Shown: positions 18,045 to 27,447, counted from the stretch's first letter. The stretch is 64,000 bases of DNA from Pelagomonas calceolata (GCA_918797485.1 CAKKNE010000005.1:5146001-5210000), one strand, 5' to 3'. Program-made: numbers and translations. Notes: generated from the sequence alone by a model not told the origin.

Positions 18045-19385
18045 ATGCTCCCGTGGCTCGTCCTCCCACTGCTCGTGCGAGGCCACGGCGACGACGGCGC
18101 CCACACGCACCTAGTAAACTCGATCAATGACTGCCCCGACGCGACGTGGTCCTATCGAGACCACACGTGCTACAAGCTGACGGACAAATCGTATACATTT
18201 GATGAGTGCAACCGCGTCTACTGCCCGTTACTCGCTTCTGGCAACTCCACACTCGCCTGCGTCTCCAGTTCTACCATCAACGCTTACCTCGCCGGCGATT
18301 TAGATGGGAAGAAGCACCCGACCTGGGTCGGCCTGCACCAGCGGAGGGCCGACGACGCCGAAAACGGCTGGATCCGCCAAGCGGCTTCCGAGTGCACCTC
18401 CACTTATACAGCGTGGCGGGACAACGAACCGAACGACTGGTCCGGCTGCACGGAAGACTGCGCCGCCATGGGCTGGGAGACGAACAAGCCTTCCGATATG
18501 AAGAAGTGGGTCGACGTCGGTTGCAATGCGGCGGCCCGGTGCGCGTGCGAGTACCCCTCGTCGCTATCAGCATCCTACGTGGCGCCGCGCGAGGTGACCT
18601 ACGACAGGTGTTCGTGGGTCCGAGTCTACCGCGCGCTCGCGTGGAGTTCCTTGGGACTGCTGGTCGCGGCGGTCGTCTTGATCGTAGTTGTCCTGCGGGC
18701 CAGGCCCGAGGAAGTCGAGGACTCGAGCGACGAGCTCCAGAACCCCATGATCGGTATTGTGGAGGTGCCCTTCGCGACGCCGTATCGGGTCGAGAGCGGC
18801 CTACCTAATGTAGAGGCGGCGAAGCTCGCTAGAATAGTCTTGCGATTGATTTTTGGCTTTACGTTCCTAAATGTCGTGTGGTGGGCGCTGACCTGGATTG
18901 TTATACTATCTTACGGTATCGAGCGGAGCGCGACGACCTGGGCCTTCTCGATTATTGGATTGATCGTGACGTTACTCGCGGCGAAGTTGGGGATCGCGAG
19001 CGTCAAGGCGCCGACCAACGAAGTCTACAAGGGCTGCGGCAACGCGCGGGCCTTCAACTGCATCAATTGGGTCCTCGTGGCCATCTACGGCGTGGGCTTC
19101 GTCATCTCGTTGCTCTCGTTGCCGTTTAACCCCGCCTACCACGAGGTCGTCTCGAACTTCGTCTTCTGCCTGGGTTATGGGTTGATCGCGCGGTTCTCGG
19201 TGAAACTGCTCGCCGAGGTCCACGCGCCGCCGCCCCCTCTCCCCGTCGCCGCGGCGCGCGAGGTCGACGCGCCGGTGGTCGAAGAGTGCGAGATGACGGA
19301 CGTGGCTTTGAATGATGAGCCTTCTGCGCGCGTCGTCGTCGCGACCCAGCCGTCGTCGCCGGTCGTCGCGGCGCAGCCCGTGTGA
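18045..19385 (+). CDS. C-type lectin-domain multi-pass membrane protein
   Basis: A 446-residue protein. The signal peptide MLPWLVLPLLVRGHG leads into a C-type lectin domain (residues ~25-170): WSYRDHTCYKL, WVGLHQRRAD, WRDNEPNDWSG with the E-P-N carbohydrate-binding triad, and KWVDVGCNAAARCACEY. Hydrophobic segments follow: SLGLLVAAVVLIVVVL near residue 205, then four between residues 270 and 395. The Cys-rich ectodomain should face outside, with several helices and a polar tail. E-P-N suggests mannose-type binding, by analogy with animal lectins. An in-frame upstream region is open but lacks coding character. Confidence 0.8.
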   Translation: MLPWLVLPLLVRGHGDDGAHTHLVNSINDCPDATWSYRDHTCYKLTDKSYTFDECNRVYCPLLASGNSTLACVSSSTINAYLAGDLDGKKHPTWVGLHQRRADDAENGWIRQAASECTSTYTAWRDNEPNDWSGCTEDCAAMGWETNKPSDMKKWVDVGCNAAARCACEYPSSLSASYVAPREVTYDRCSWVRVYRALAWSSLGLLVAAVVLIVVVLRARPEEVEDSSDELQNPMIGIVEVPFATPYRVESGLPNVEAAKLARIVLRLIFGFTFLNVVWWALTWIVILSYGIERSATTWAFSIIGLIVTLLAAKLGIASVKAPTNEVYKGCGNARAFNCINWVLVAIYGVGFVISLLSLPFNPAYHEVVSNFVFCLGYGLIARFSVKLLAEVHAPPPPLPVAAAREVDAPVVEECEMTDVALNDEPSARVVVATQPSSPVVAAQPV

Positions 19386-19410
19386 TCTGTTTGTGTAATT
19401 TTAAACAACA

Positions 19411-20043
19411 TTAACCGTCGCTCGACGACCCCGAGGACGACCCCGAGTCGTCTCCATACCTCCGCCGCCTCCGACGCTTCTCGGCGGAGTCCTCGGACGG
19501 CGAGCGGCGCTTCCGGTCGCGGTCGCGGCGTCTCCCTCTTGAACGAGACCGCGACCGTCGCCGTCGTCCTCGCGACCGCGACCGCGACCGCCGCCGCCGG
19601 CCCCGCGACCGCGACCGCGACCGCTTCTTTGGTGCAGGAGCCGGCACGCCGGCCCCGAACGCCGGCGGCGCGGCGCCGAAGGGCGGCGGCACGCTGCCAA
19701 AGGGCAGCGGCATCAATGGTGTGGGTGGCACCATGGCCCCCAGCGTGATCGGTTGTAGAGGGATAGGCAAAGGAGGCGGCACCATGCCGAAGGGCGGCGC
19801 GCCGATGGGCGCTAACACACCGCCCATGACCGGCATCGGCGGTGGTGCCGCTGGTGCCGGCGCTTGCACCGTACTCCCTTTCTTGCCCTTCTTCTTCTGC
19901 AGCGCTTCTAACGACTGGCGCTGGGCCTGTAGCAACTTCTGCATCTTGGCCATCTGCTCCTTCATGGCGGCGGTCTGGGCTTTCGTTTTCTTTTTCGTCG
20001 TCGAGGGCGGCGGCTTCTGTTGAGGCTTGTCGGCGTCGGCCAT
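19411..20043 (-). CDS. Small SR/RS-rich protein
   Basis: A 210-residue protein. The N-terminal third is Lys/Gln-rich and helical (KEQMAKMQKLLQAQRQSLEA). A Pro/Gly/Met-rich middle resembles U1C or splicing-factor linkers, and three tandem copies of R-S-R-S-R-S-R-G-R-R-R form an RS domain near residues 140-175. There is no RNA-recognition motif. RS domains usually mark splicing proteins, which fits a nuclear role, but no orthologue is recognised. Convergent with the lectin gene, 25 bp between stops. Confidence 0.75.
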   Translation of the reverse strand: MADADKPQQKPPPSTTKKKTKAQTAAMKEQMAKMQKLLQAQRQSLEALQKKKGKKGSTVQAPAPAAPPPMPVMGGVLAPIGAPPFGMVPPPLPIPLQPITLGAMVPPTPLMPLPFGSVPPPFGAAPPAFGAGVPAPAPKKRSRSRSRGRRRRSRSRSRGRRRRSRSRSRGRRRDRDRKRRSPSEDSAEKRRRRRRYGDDSGSSSGSSSDG

Positions 20044-20498
20044 TTTTGGCGGTTTTGTGCGTTATTCGCTGTGGTTGGGTATTTACAACGCGCGGGCGCA
20101 CGGCTGGGTGCACGGCGGCGGCGTTTGCTGGGGTGCTCTTGGCAGGTCCTTTTTACTTTGGCGCTTGTCTTGCAGCGCTTGCAAAAGAAATGCGCGCAAG
20201 ATGCTTTGGCTATCAGTAAAATTGATTTTGCGCTCGCCGCGAGCACCGCTGCTGTCGAGGCGGGCGCGTCTAATAGCTCGCGATTTGGCATGCGCTGTGA
20301 GAGCTAGGCTTGCTTTGGACGAGCTGCCGAATCGCTTCCGATGCTTCCCAGCGTGCGAAGACCTTCTCTCTGCTTGATACAGCGTGCAGAAGCGACGTTG
20401 CTCTCGTGCGGGGTTGCTTGCAAAGCGCCGAGCATCGGCTTTTACAGGCCATTACGCACGCTAACAAACAAAGGGCAGCCCACAAACACAGCAGACCT
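20044..20498. promoter_or_regulatory. Divergent intergenic region
   Basis: A 455-bp region between the RS gene and the small ORF at 20499. It contains GC-box-like and GCTTGCAA-type sequences. No dyad copy is clear. Confidence 0.4.
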
Positions 20499-20735
20499 AT
20501 GGGCTCGCCCCCGAAATTCAACATTAAGAAAGTAAAAAAGCGCAAAGAAGAAGGCAGCCCGCGCCAGAAGGAGCGCGACGAGCTTTTGAGATCGAAGGAG
20601 GCGCGCATGGCGGCCATCCGCCGCGCGAACAACATCCGCCGCTCCGTCCGGAACCAGATCGTGGCGCAGCTCGTCGCGACACCCGCCGCGTCGCCGGCGA
20701 AGTCATTCGCATCGTCGCCGTCCAAGTCGCCCTGA
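20499..20735 (+). CDS. Small basic protein, first ORF of an overlapping pair
   Basis: A 78-residue protein rich in Lys, Arg, Ser and Glu (begins MGSPPKFNIKKVKKRKEEG; ends with Ala/Ser/Pro repeats around SPAKSFASSPSKSP). It is probably helical and nucleic-acid binding by charge, but this is inference. Its TGA stop overlaps the next gene's ATG by one base (TGATG at 20733-20737). It could be an independent cistron or a long upstream ORF of the following gene. Confidence 0.5.
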   Translation: MGSPPKFNIKKVKKRKEEGSPRQKERDELLRSKEARMAAIRRANNIRRSVRNQIVAQLVATPAASPAKSFASSPSKSP

Positions 20736-21676
20736 TGAGGACGGCACTGCTCGCTTTGGCCGCGGCGCGCGCGGAGGAGCCAATCACGCTCGCCTACCGT
20801 AGTACAGACACCCTCTCGCGCACGACCGGCACCCGTATCAGTAGAACCGGCCGCTACGCCTGGCTCGATCAGGAGAAATGGGTCGCGTACGCGAAGGAAC
20901 TCTACGGCCCGAACAACGCCACCATCCGAGACATGGATGTGATAGATAGGGCCCTGCTCCCGCCCGATTTACAGGAGGCGCCGCGCGGCTGTCCTAGGTC
21001 CGACGACGAGCCCTTCAAGCGGTTCAACTGGCACGCGCCCTTTTCTCGCTTCAGATATTTCAGAAGGAGAACAGCGCGGGACCCACCGCCCCCGGCCTTC
21101 CGCAACTTCTCGAGAATCGAAGTCACGCACTGCGGCGGCTCGAAGTTCGAAACGAATGGCGCGTTCTTCTACGCGTTCCGGGGCTCGGGTTTGTACATCG
21201 ATATCGGGCGGTCGCTGGCCTTTGAGACGCACGACGACGCCTCGCGCTATTTGTTGGGAAGGCCCTGCGCGCCGGGGAAGCCTCCGGACATGAAGCTGGG
21301 CATCTTCCAGTGCGACGCGGAGCTGCCGCGCATCATCGGCGCCGCGAAAACTCAGGGGTGGGACTCGCTCCAGTTCACGCGCCACTGCGACGCCTTCTGC
21401 ACGGGGCCCTCGCCCGAAGCTTTGCAACGGGCCCGGGCCCAAGGAAGGGACCCCTGGACGTTTACGAGCATGAGCGACGCGCTCTCGGGGGCCGACCCGC
21501 GGTCGCAGCTCTGCGGCTTTGAAGTGGTTTTCACGAGATTCGCGGGCACGGACGCGTGCCCCGCCGGCCTCGAGTTCTTCCGGGGCTGGGGCGGCCATGA
21601 ACGCTGCGCCTGCGACGCGACTCGCTTGCGGTCGCAGCGGGGGCGGTGCGCCGCGTGCGCGCCCTTTACGACATAA
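20735..21676 (+). CDS. Predicted secreted protein with a Cys-rich C-terminus
   Basis: A 313-residue protein. A short leader (MRTALLALAAARAEE) looks like a minimal signal peptide. The central region is rich in aromatic and Arg residues (FKRFNWHAPFSRFRYF). Cysteines cluster near the C-terminus (DACPAGLEF, RCACDATRLRS, RCAACAPF), as in extracellular Cys-rich modules. No family is recognised. Its ATG overlaps the preceding stop, so it may be translated from a dicistronic message. Only 7 bp separate its stop from the convergent lipase gene. Confidence 0.65.
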   Translation: MRTALLALAAARAEEPITLAYRSTDTLSRTTGTRISRTGRYAWLDQEKWVAYAKELYGPNNATIRDMDVIDRALLPPDLQEAPRGCPRSDDEPFKRFNWHAPFSRFRYFRRRTARDPPPPAFRNFSRIEVTHCGGSKFETNGAFFYAFRGSGLYIDIGRSLAFETHDDASRYLLGRPCAPGKPPDMKLGIFQCDAELPRIIGAAKTQGWDSLQFTRHCDAFCTGPSPEALQRARAQGRDPWTFTSMSDALSGADPRSQLCGFEVVFTRFAGTDACPAGLEFFRGWGGHERCACDATRLRSQRGRCAACAPFTT

Positions 21677-21683
21677 TGTGAAA

Positions 21684-23874
21684 TTAACAAGTACTACGAA
21701 GGTGCGCCGCGATGCGCCGCTTGACCTCCGGTAGCGCGGCGCGCAGGCGGTTCCGCATGAAGCCACTCAGCCGGTCGAAGTCCTTGGGCTCGTAGGACGC
21801 TCCCGCGTTCGAGCAGAAGCCGCCCGCATGTGCAGTTCTCAAGGGACACCACGGATCATCTTCAAAACCGACGAGCGGCAGGCAGATCAGCAACGTCCGG
21901 CCGTCGGTGTGGAAGGACACGGGTTGCGTCGCGTACGCTTTCATATCTATCGGAGGCAGGGCCACTCCCAACCGTTCCGCCGCCGTGCGCGCACGACTGA
22001 GCTCGTAGGACGGGTCGAAGCCGTCTCCCGCTAACGCGTGCATCGACGCGTCCACGGAAAAGATGACGTCGCATTTCCGCTGTAGAAGAGGCAGCCAGCC
22101 GAGGTTGTGACAGAAGCCGGCATCCGCGAGGCGCAGCGTCTTCCCGTCGGACGAGTGGAAGGTCGCGGGGTCCACGAGCGACGCGCCCGGGTCTCCATGA
22201 GGATGAGCCAGCCACTTCGCGGCCGCCGAGACGTATCCCTTCTTGCCACAGCCCTCGACTTTTTCCAAGGTCGCGCAGAACGCGGAACCGACCACACCTA
22301 GGAGGGCCCCGACGGGCTCGCCGCCCGTTAAGGAGCACGGTGGTTCATGAGAACGCCGCCCGAACGCGCAGGCGTCGACCTTCGGGCCGCCGACGGGCCC
22401 GACGTCGAACGGACCGAGCTCCCACCAGCGCCACGCCGTCCGCTCGGCCGGCGCCTCGTTGCCGGCTGCGACGCAGCGGCCGCAGCGTCGGACTAGATCC
22501 TTGTCGAGTGGCCGCGCCCTGCGAGTAATAGTTGATCAACACGGATTCTCTCAAAAGTGAAGACGCCGACGTGCACCAAACGCCTCCTTCGAAGTCCACG
22601 TCGGTCGACCGCATTCTTCCCAGAGCCGCGGCGAGCGTCGCCGCGCCGAAACCCGGGCAGCACGCGTCGCAGACCGACGCCCCGCAGGCGCGGCAGTGGT
22701 GCCGCGCGTTCGCCAGCGAGAAGCTGTCCCCGCATCGTTCGCAACAATTTTTCGAGGACCACTCCGGCCCGACCTTGACGGGCTCGACGGCCGTCAGGAG
22801 CGGCAGCGGCGCCGCGCCCTTCACAAGCTTCCTGCGGAAGGCCGCGAGCCCGAAGCCACCGTGCGCCGGCGGCGGTAATAAAGTCGCCGACAGGTGCGCG
22901 CCCCAGACGTCGACGATGCCCACGTCGTGGCCGTCGCGGCATCTCGCCGCGAAGCGGGGGAACACGAAGGAGTTTGGTGCGGAGACGCTGCCCGCGAGCC
23001 AGGCTGAATGCGGTGCTCGCAGGTCCTTCGCGACGCGGTCCCTCAGAACGTCTGGGAACTTGCGCGGATCGAACGCGTCCTCCGCGTAGAGTGCGGAGAG
23101 CGTCCAGCAGCTGCCCGAGACGCCGGAGAGATAGGTCGTCGCGTCCAGCAGGCCGCACGCGTGCGCCTCCGCCAAGAAGCCAGCGAGGGCCGTCGCCGCG
23201 CGGAGCCCGCCGCCGGACCCGCAGATACCGATTCGACCCGGCAAGTTGTCCCCTAGCAAGACCTCGAGGGCGGGCCCCGTCCTCGCGTCGCGCTGTTTGA
23301 CCCAAGCGCCCTCGTCCACAAACTCGACGCCTTTCGAATCCAGGCCTCGCGTCCGCTCCTCCACGCCCTTCGTCGCCAAATCGGCGTACTGCGACCAGCG
23401 CCGCGGGTCCCCGAGGTACGACTCGTCGGCAACGCGCTGGCCCCCGGCGCCGACGACGGCGCCCGCGACGGCCCCCGGCGGGCCCGCCGCCAGCATGCCG
23501 CCCAGCCCGCCCACGAACGCCGACTGGCCCACGCGCGACAACGACTGGTAGCACGCCGTCAGACCGCCCAGGACCACCGCGCCGGGCGGGCCGCCGACCA
23601 CTAATCCCGCCGCGGCCGCCGCGGCGACGGGCGTCGACGCGTCGCTCGCCGTCGCGGCGTCATCTAACTCCTTCACGAATATCGCGAACTGTGCGTCGTC
23701 GAGGGCGCCGCTGTCATTGCTGTCCGCGACGGACCACGCCTTCGCGCGCGCGGGCCGGCTCAGCGCCGCGAAGCGCGGGTGCCCGGCGACCCAGCTCACC
23801 GCCGCGGCGCCGCTCACCGAGCCGTTCTCCTGGAGGTCGAGGAATGCGCGCGCGGCCTCCTCTTCTGCCGCCAT
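21684..23874 (-). CDS. EH-domain cPLA2-type phospholipase with an internal FYVE finger
   Basis: The coding sequence appears to be complement(join(21684..22518, 22610..23874)), 699 residues. Residues 1-75 form an EH/EF-hand-like unit (KAWSVADSNDSGALDDAQF). A glycine-zipper-like segment follows. The cPLA2 catalytic core has GICGSGGGLRAA (oxyanion loop) and the nucleophile elbow TYLSGVSGSCW near residue 245. A FYVE-like zinc finger comes next (CCERCGDSF, RHHCRACGASVCDACC), with its last C-x2-C in exon 2 (VRRCGRC). The second catalytic half contains LADAGFCHNLGWLPLL, the D-x-G acid. The protein should hydrolyse membrane phospholipids at PI3P-bearing endosomes, an inference from its domains. The start is the ATG before AAEEEAARAF. 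Confidence 0.75.
22519..22609 (-). other. Candidate intron (91 nt)
   Basis: On the minus strand a GTCGAC donor and a TTACTCGCAG acceptor remove 91 nt and bring the frame from the FYVE region into ARPLDKDLVRRCGRC, which completes the FYVE cysteines. The donor is not strong, and a GTCGGC donor 36 nt further on gives the same phase. Confidence 0.5.
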
Positions 23875-24032
23875 GGTGCTCTCCTTGGGTGTTTGATTGA
23901 GTGTGGTCGGGCAGCCGTATGATTGCACGGAGGTCCGCGGGCTGCCTCGGAGGAGTTGTGGGCGAGTGATGCGAGGGTGGTGACGTTGTTTCCGGGTGGT
24001 AGGGTATGGAGGATGGCCTCGAGAGCATGCTT

Positions 24033-24055
24033 GCTAGTGTCTTTCAGGCGCTAGC
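24033..24055 (-). repeat. Dyad element copy 4
   Basis: It reads GCTAGTGTCTTTCAGGCGC and then TAGC. It is 159 bp upstream of the lipase ATG at 23874 and oriented towards it. The other neighbour is a gene 3' end, so the assignment is unambiguous. Confidence 0.65.
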
Positions 24056-24137
24056 TTTTGGAAGCATCTAACGCAAGCGCTGCCCCCCACACGTCATCGA
24101 CGCGACGTAAACTAAAGTAGTTAGTCCCCACTCACTC

Positions 24138-24344
24138 CTACACGACGTTCTTCAGCAGCTGCTCCCGCGCGACCTCCATGGCTTGCGATATGGTCATGTC
24201 CGTGATGTCCTTGACGGAGCCGTCCGCGCCCTGCATGAGCACGCGGTTCACGATGGTTTTGGAGTCCACTTCCAGAATAATGCCATCATCCACAGTTTCG
24301 TCGACGGTGAGCATTGCCACGTCCAGGTGCTCCAAAATGTTGTT
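24138..24344 (-). pseudogene. COPZ: Coatomer zeta subunit, 3' fragment
   Basis: About 69 residues remain. ILEHLDVAMLTVDETVDDG, IILEVDSKTIVNRVLM and SQAMEVAREQLLKNVV match the C-terminal third of coatomer zeta (the ...LAVDEIVDGGVILE... block). Coatomer zeta is usually about 180 residues; the first 110 are absent from every frame on either side. Upstream (to the right) the frame becomes meaningless exactly where a plus-strand RING-CH gene begins. Either the gene is truncated, or its 5' exons lie far away beyond other genes. A GTGAGT donor lies 2 nt past the stop. In a functional gene this subunit would serve in COPI vesicle coats. Confidence 0.65.
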
Positions 24345-24346
24345 AG

Positions 24347-25294
24347 GAGGCCGTCGCGGTCGCGGTCGAGGCGTGCGCCGACGACACGAAGGGCCAGACG
24401 TGCTACATCTGCACGCAGGCCCTCCACTGGAAAACGAAGGAGGGCCTCGTGCGCATGTGCGCATGCCGCGGGACGGCGGGTTTCGCGCATGTTTCGTGTT
24501 TGGCGGAGCAAGCGAAGATTTTGTTCGCGGAGGCAGAGGATAACAATTTGGGCGCCAAAGCGTTGCAGGCGAGGTGGGACCGGTGGGACAGGTGTAGCTT
24601 GTGCAAGCAACACTACCACCGCGCCGTGGCGTGCGCGCTCGGGTGGGCGTGCTGGAAGACGTACGTCGGGCGGCCGGAGACGAACGAGCCTCGGATGAAC
24701 GCGATGAAGCGGCTTGGGAACGGTTTATCCGACGGTTACCACCATGCGGACGCGTTGTCCGTGCAAGAGGCCGAGTTGTCTCTGCTGCGGCGCCTTGGCG
24801 CACCAGCTGACGTAATTCTGTTAGTGCAGAGCAATCTTGCGATAACTTATACTGTACTCGGACAACAAGCTGAGGCCTTGCGGATCGAACGAGACGTATA
24901 CTCTGGAACTATAAAGCTCAATGGCGAAAATCACCATGATACCCTCCAAACAGCCAACAACTACGCTTCGTCCCTTATGAATCTAAAGCGCTTCGAAGAA
25001 GCCAGATCTCTGTTGCGCGAAAAGGTGCCCGTGGCACGACGCGTCCTCGGCGAGAGTCACGAACTCACGCTGAAGATGAGGTCCGTGTACGCGTGCACGC
25101 TTTACAAAGACAACGGCGCCACGCTCGACGATATCCACGAGGCCGTGACGACGCTCGAGGACGCGGAGCGGATCGCGCGGCGCGTGATGGGCGGCGCGAA
25201 CCCGATCACATCAGTTCTCGAAACGCTCCTGCGACAAGCGCGAGCGCGAGCGGCGCTCCGCGCTCGCGAAGAAACGCCGTCGAGCGAAGCGTAA
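24347..25294 (+). pseudogene. RING-CH plus kinesin-light-chain-type TPR protein, 5' end missing
   Basis: From 24347 the frame encodes a complete RING-CH (C4HC3) finger: TCYIC, MCACRG, HVSC and CSLC. It is followed by GWACWKTYVGRPE and TPR repeats (LVQSNLAITYTVLGQQAEA, TANNYASSLMNLKRFEEA). I recall this combination as a large family in pelagophytes and other algae. No in-frame ATG precedes the finger; the frame is closed by a TAG at 24344, and the first ATG (24449) lies inside the finger. An ATG at 24337 is one frame off. The gene is either 5'-truncated or uses an unseen upstream exon spliced at TTGTTAG. Most such proteins would act as ubiquitin ligases. Confidence 0.65.
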
Positions 25295-25306
25295 GACCAG
25301 TATAGC

Positions 25307-26620
25307 TTACCACCATGACCTCCCATGCCTCCCCCGCGGCCATTCCGCCCCCTCGAGACTCATGCGCTCCACGGTCGGCGGCCCGTCGAGGAGCCGCGCG
25401 TCCGCGCCGGGCACGCGTCTGCGCGCCGCGTCGACCGACTTCCGCAGCGTTTCCGCCGCGGCGTCGCCGCGCTTCTCGCGCAGCGCGTCCCAGCTTCTTT
25501 GGGGGTCGTTCGCGACGTCGAGGAACGCGTGGAACCGGCCCGAGCCGGCGAGGTGGACGCGCCTGGCGCGCTCGGACCGCGGAGGCTTCGGGAGGTTCGC
25601 GTGGCCGTCGGCGAGCATGCCGTCGACCTTGCGCCGCAGCATGTCGAGGCGCCGCTCGGTGTGCGACTTCTTGGAGCAGGTGCACGAGAAGCCCGCGCTC
25701 GTCCCGTAGACGCAGGAGCACTGGCCGACGCGCGCCTGGCGCGTGGGCTTGGCGCGGCGGCGCCGCGGCCGCGCCTTGCGGGGCGCGGGGGGCGGGAGCG
25801 CGCGGCGCCACGTAAAGAACGCGCATCTAAGTTCTTGCCGGCCGCGGTAGCGGAACAGGACCTCGACGACGCGCTTCGCGCATTCGTTCTTCCGGAGCTC
25901 GGCGGCCCGCAGGTCCTTACTGACTTGCGCCCACCGTCCGAACCCTTGCGCGAGCTTCAGTCGCAAGAGCCGCTTCGTGACCTTGCCCGTCACGATAAAA
26001 CGCCGCCAGCGGCTCCAGCCCCGCGCGAGGCCGACGCGGTTCCGCCACCTCCGGCATGCATTTCCAAGCAAACGCGCGTTCCTTCGTAGGACCTCGAGCC
26101 TGGTTCTCCAGCAGCGCAGCGCCAGCCTCATCTTGCGGCGCGCGATTTTGTGAAGAGCGGCCGACAACCGCGAGCCCTCCCTGCATTTCTGCGTCTGTAC
26201 TATCCACTTCGCGAAGAGCCGCCCGTCGCCGCACTTCTTCCTCAGTAATGATAGAGCTCGTCGGCCCAGGTCCCGGAGCCGCGCGAGGTCCCGGTCCGCC
26301 GCGCGCCACTTCATCCAGCCGCTGAGCACGCCGGTCCGCGAGAGCGCGCGGCGCCAGATCGCGCCGATGCGCGCGCGCCGCCGCCACCTCCTCATGGTCG
26401 TCGCGCAGACGTGGCCGTCCGCAATAGCGTTGTTTTCTGCCTCGCGCGCCGCGTCGACGGCGTCGCGGCGACGCTTCAGGGCTCGACAGTCCGCGAGCCA
26501 GTCGCGCGCGCCGTAGCCTCCGTCCGTCCCGGCCGTCGTCGCGTGGACGAAGCGCGGCCCGCGCGCGGCGCCGAAGGCCGGCGCCGTCGGCTGGCGGCGG
26601 CGGAGTTTCAGGAGGCGCAT
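25307..26620 (-). CDS. Sfi1-like centrin-binding-repeat protein
   Basis: A 437-residue, very Arg- and Trp-rich protein. Units of about 30-35 residues recur with a conserved Trp in a basic helix (TMRRWRRRARIGAIWRRAL, GWMKWRAADRDLARLRDLG, FAKWIVQTQKCREGSRLSA, ALRCWRTRL, GFGRWAQVSKDL, AFFTWRRAL). This pattern is typical of Sfi1 centrin-binding repeats of basal bodies and centrosomes. A Cys cluster near residue 300 (CSCVYGTSAGFSCTCSKK) is extra. The frame is open to an ATG at 26737; MRLLKLRR at 26620 seems more natural. Only 12 bp from the convergent RING-CH gene. Confidence 0.65.
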   Translation of the reverse strand: MRLLKLRRRQPTAPAFGAARGPRFVHATTAGTDGGYGARDWLADCRALKRRRDAVDAAREAENNAIADGHVCATTMRRWRRRARIGAIWRRALSRTGVLSGWMKWRAADRDLARLRDLGRRALSLLRKKCGDGRLFAKWIVQTQKCREGSRLSAALHKIARRKMRLALRCWRTRLEVLRRNARLLGNACRRWRNRVGLARGWSRWRRFIVTGKVTKRLLRLKLAQGFGRWAQVSKDLRAAELRKNECAKRVVEVLFRYRGRQELRCAFFTWRRALPPPAPRKARPRRRRAKPTRQARVGQCSCVYGTSAGFSCTCSKKSHTERRLDMLRRKVDGMLADGHANLPKPPRSERARRVHLAGSGRFHAFLDVANDPQRSWDALREKRGDAAAETLRKSVDAARRRVPGADARLLDGPPTVERMSLEGAEWPRGRHGRSWW

Positions 26621-27240
26621 TGCCGCGTTGGGCAGCCTCCAAGACTTTGGGTCGAGCAGCTGGTGCTGGACGATACAGGACGCGTGTGCGGCACCGTGCG
26701 AGCAAGCGCCTTTCCAAGACGCTGTACGTCCGTCCACGGCACCGGGGCAGCCCCCGATCTGGTGCTCTGGACGGTGGCGTCGGTTGTGGCCATCAACTGG
26801 CTCAAGGCTAGTGTCTTACAGCCCGTTAGCACCTGTTTTTTTGCAAAGCGAGCCGACGACAGCGTCGCGGCGCACGACGCCCCGCCGAGACCGTGGGGAT
26901 ACTTCTCGACAACGCGAGCAACAAACTCGCCTCGCCGTGAGTGAAACCGCTGACCTTAGTCATCAATCAGAGCAAGTCTTCACCTGCTCATTTTTTAATA
27001 AAAGCGCGAGCACGCGGCGTCACTTATAGGCGCGCGCGGTCCACGCCGCGCAACCCGCTCACTTCAACTGGCTAAGGACGAGAAACCTAATCACACCTCT
27101 GACATACGAGGTCGAGTTCGCCTCGACCCGTGAACTTAACGATTGTAACCAGACTCTAAAGCTTTGCATCGATTCGCCGGCCGAGATGCGCGCACCGCGC
27201 CGACGCGACCCGACCGCGCGCCTCGCGCAGGCCCACGACC
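26621..27240. promoter_or_regulatory. Intergenic region
   Basis: A 620-bp region with the dyad copy at 26807-26830. If the Sfi1-like gene starts at 26737, its first 117 bp are coding. No other gene or RNA is seen. Confidence 0.4.
26807..26830 (-). repeat. Dyad element copy 5
   Basis: It reads GCTAGTGTCTTACAGCCCG and then TTAGC on the plus strand. It is 187 bp upstream of the Sfi1-like ATG at 26620 (70 bp from the alternative at 26737) and oriented towards it. Confidence 0.65.
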
Positions 27241-27447
27241 ATGTCCGAAACGACCACCCTCCCGTCGGCCGACGAGCTCCTGACGGGCGTCTCCAAGCAC
27301 GCGCACGGCTCCGTCGACGGCCTCGAGGACCCGGAACGCAAAGTCGACTGGCGCGCCGTCGGCGCCGGCCTCCGCCACTACCTGCCCGTCGTCTCAGCGT
27401 TTCGTTCGACTCGTCCGTCGCGGGTCGATGAGCTTCCAAATTCATGA
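27241..27447 (+). CDS. Small hypothetical ORF, possibly a gene fragment
   Basis: A 68-residue frame beginning MSETTTLPSADELLTG. The first 50 residues have protein-like composition (EDPERKVDWRAVGAGLRHYL); the end (SAFRSTRPSRVDELPNS) does not. This looks like a first exon or a decayed 5' fragment whose continuation is missing. No family is recognised. Confidence 0.3.
   Translation: MSETTTLPSADELLTGVSKHAHGSVDGLEDPERKVDWRAVGAGLRHYLPVVSAFRSTRPSRVDELPNS

Noticed and set aside
21684-22338. Separate minus-strand gene starting at 22295
   Set aside because: The frame continues the cPLA2 fold (D-x-G acid) and joins the upstream frame through a 91-nt intron, so it is treated as exon 2.
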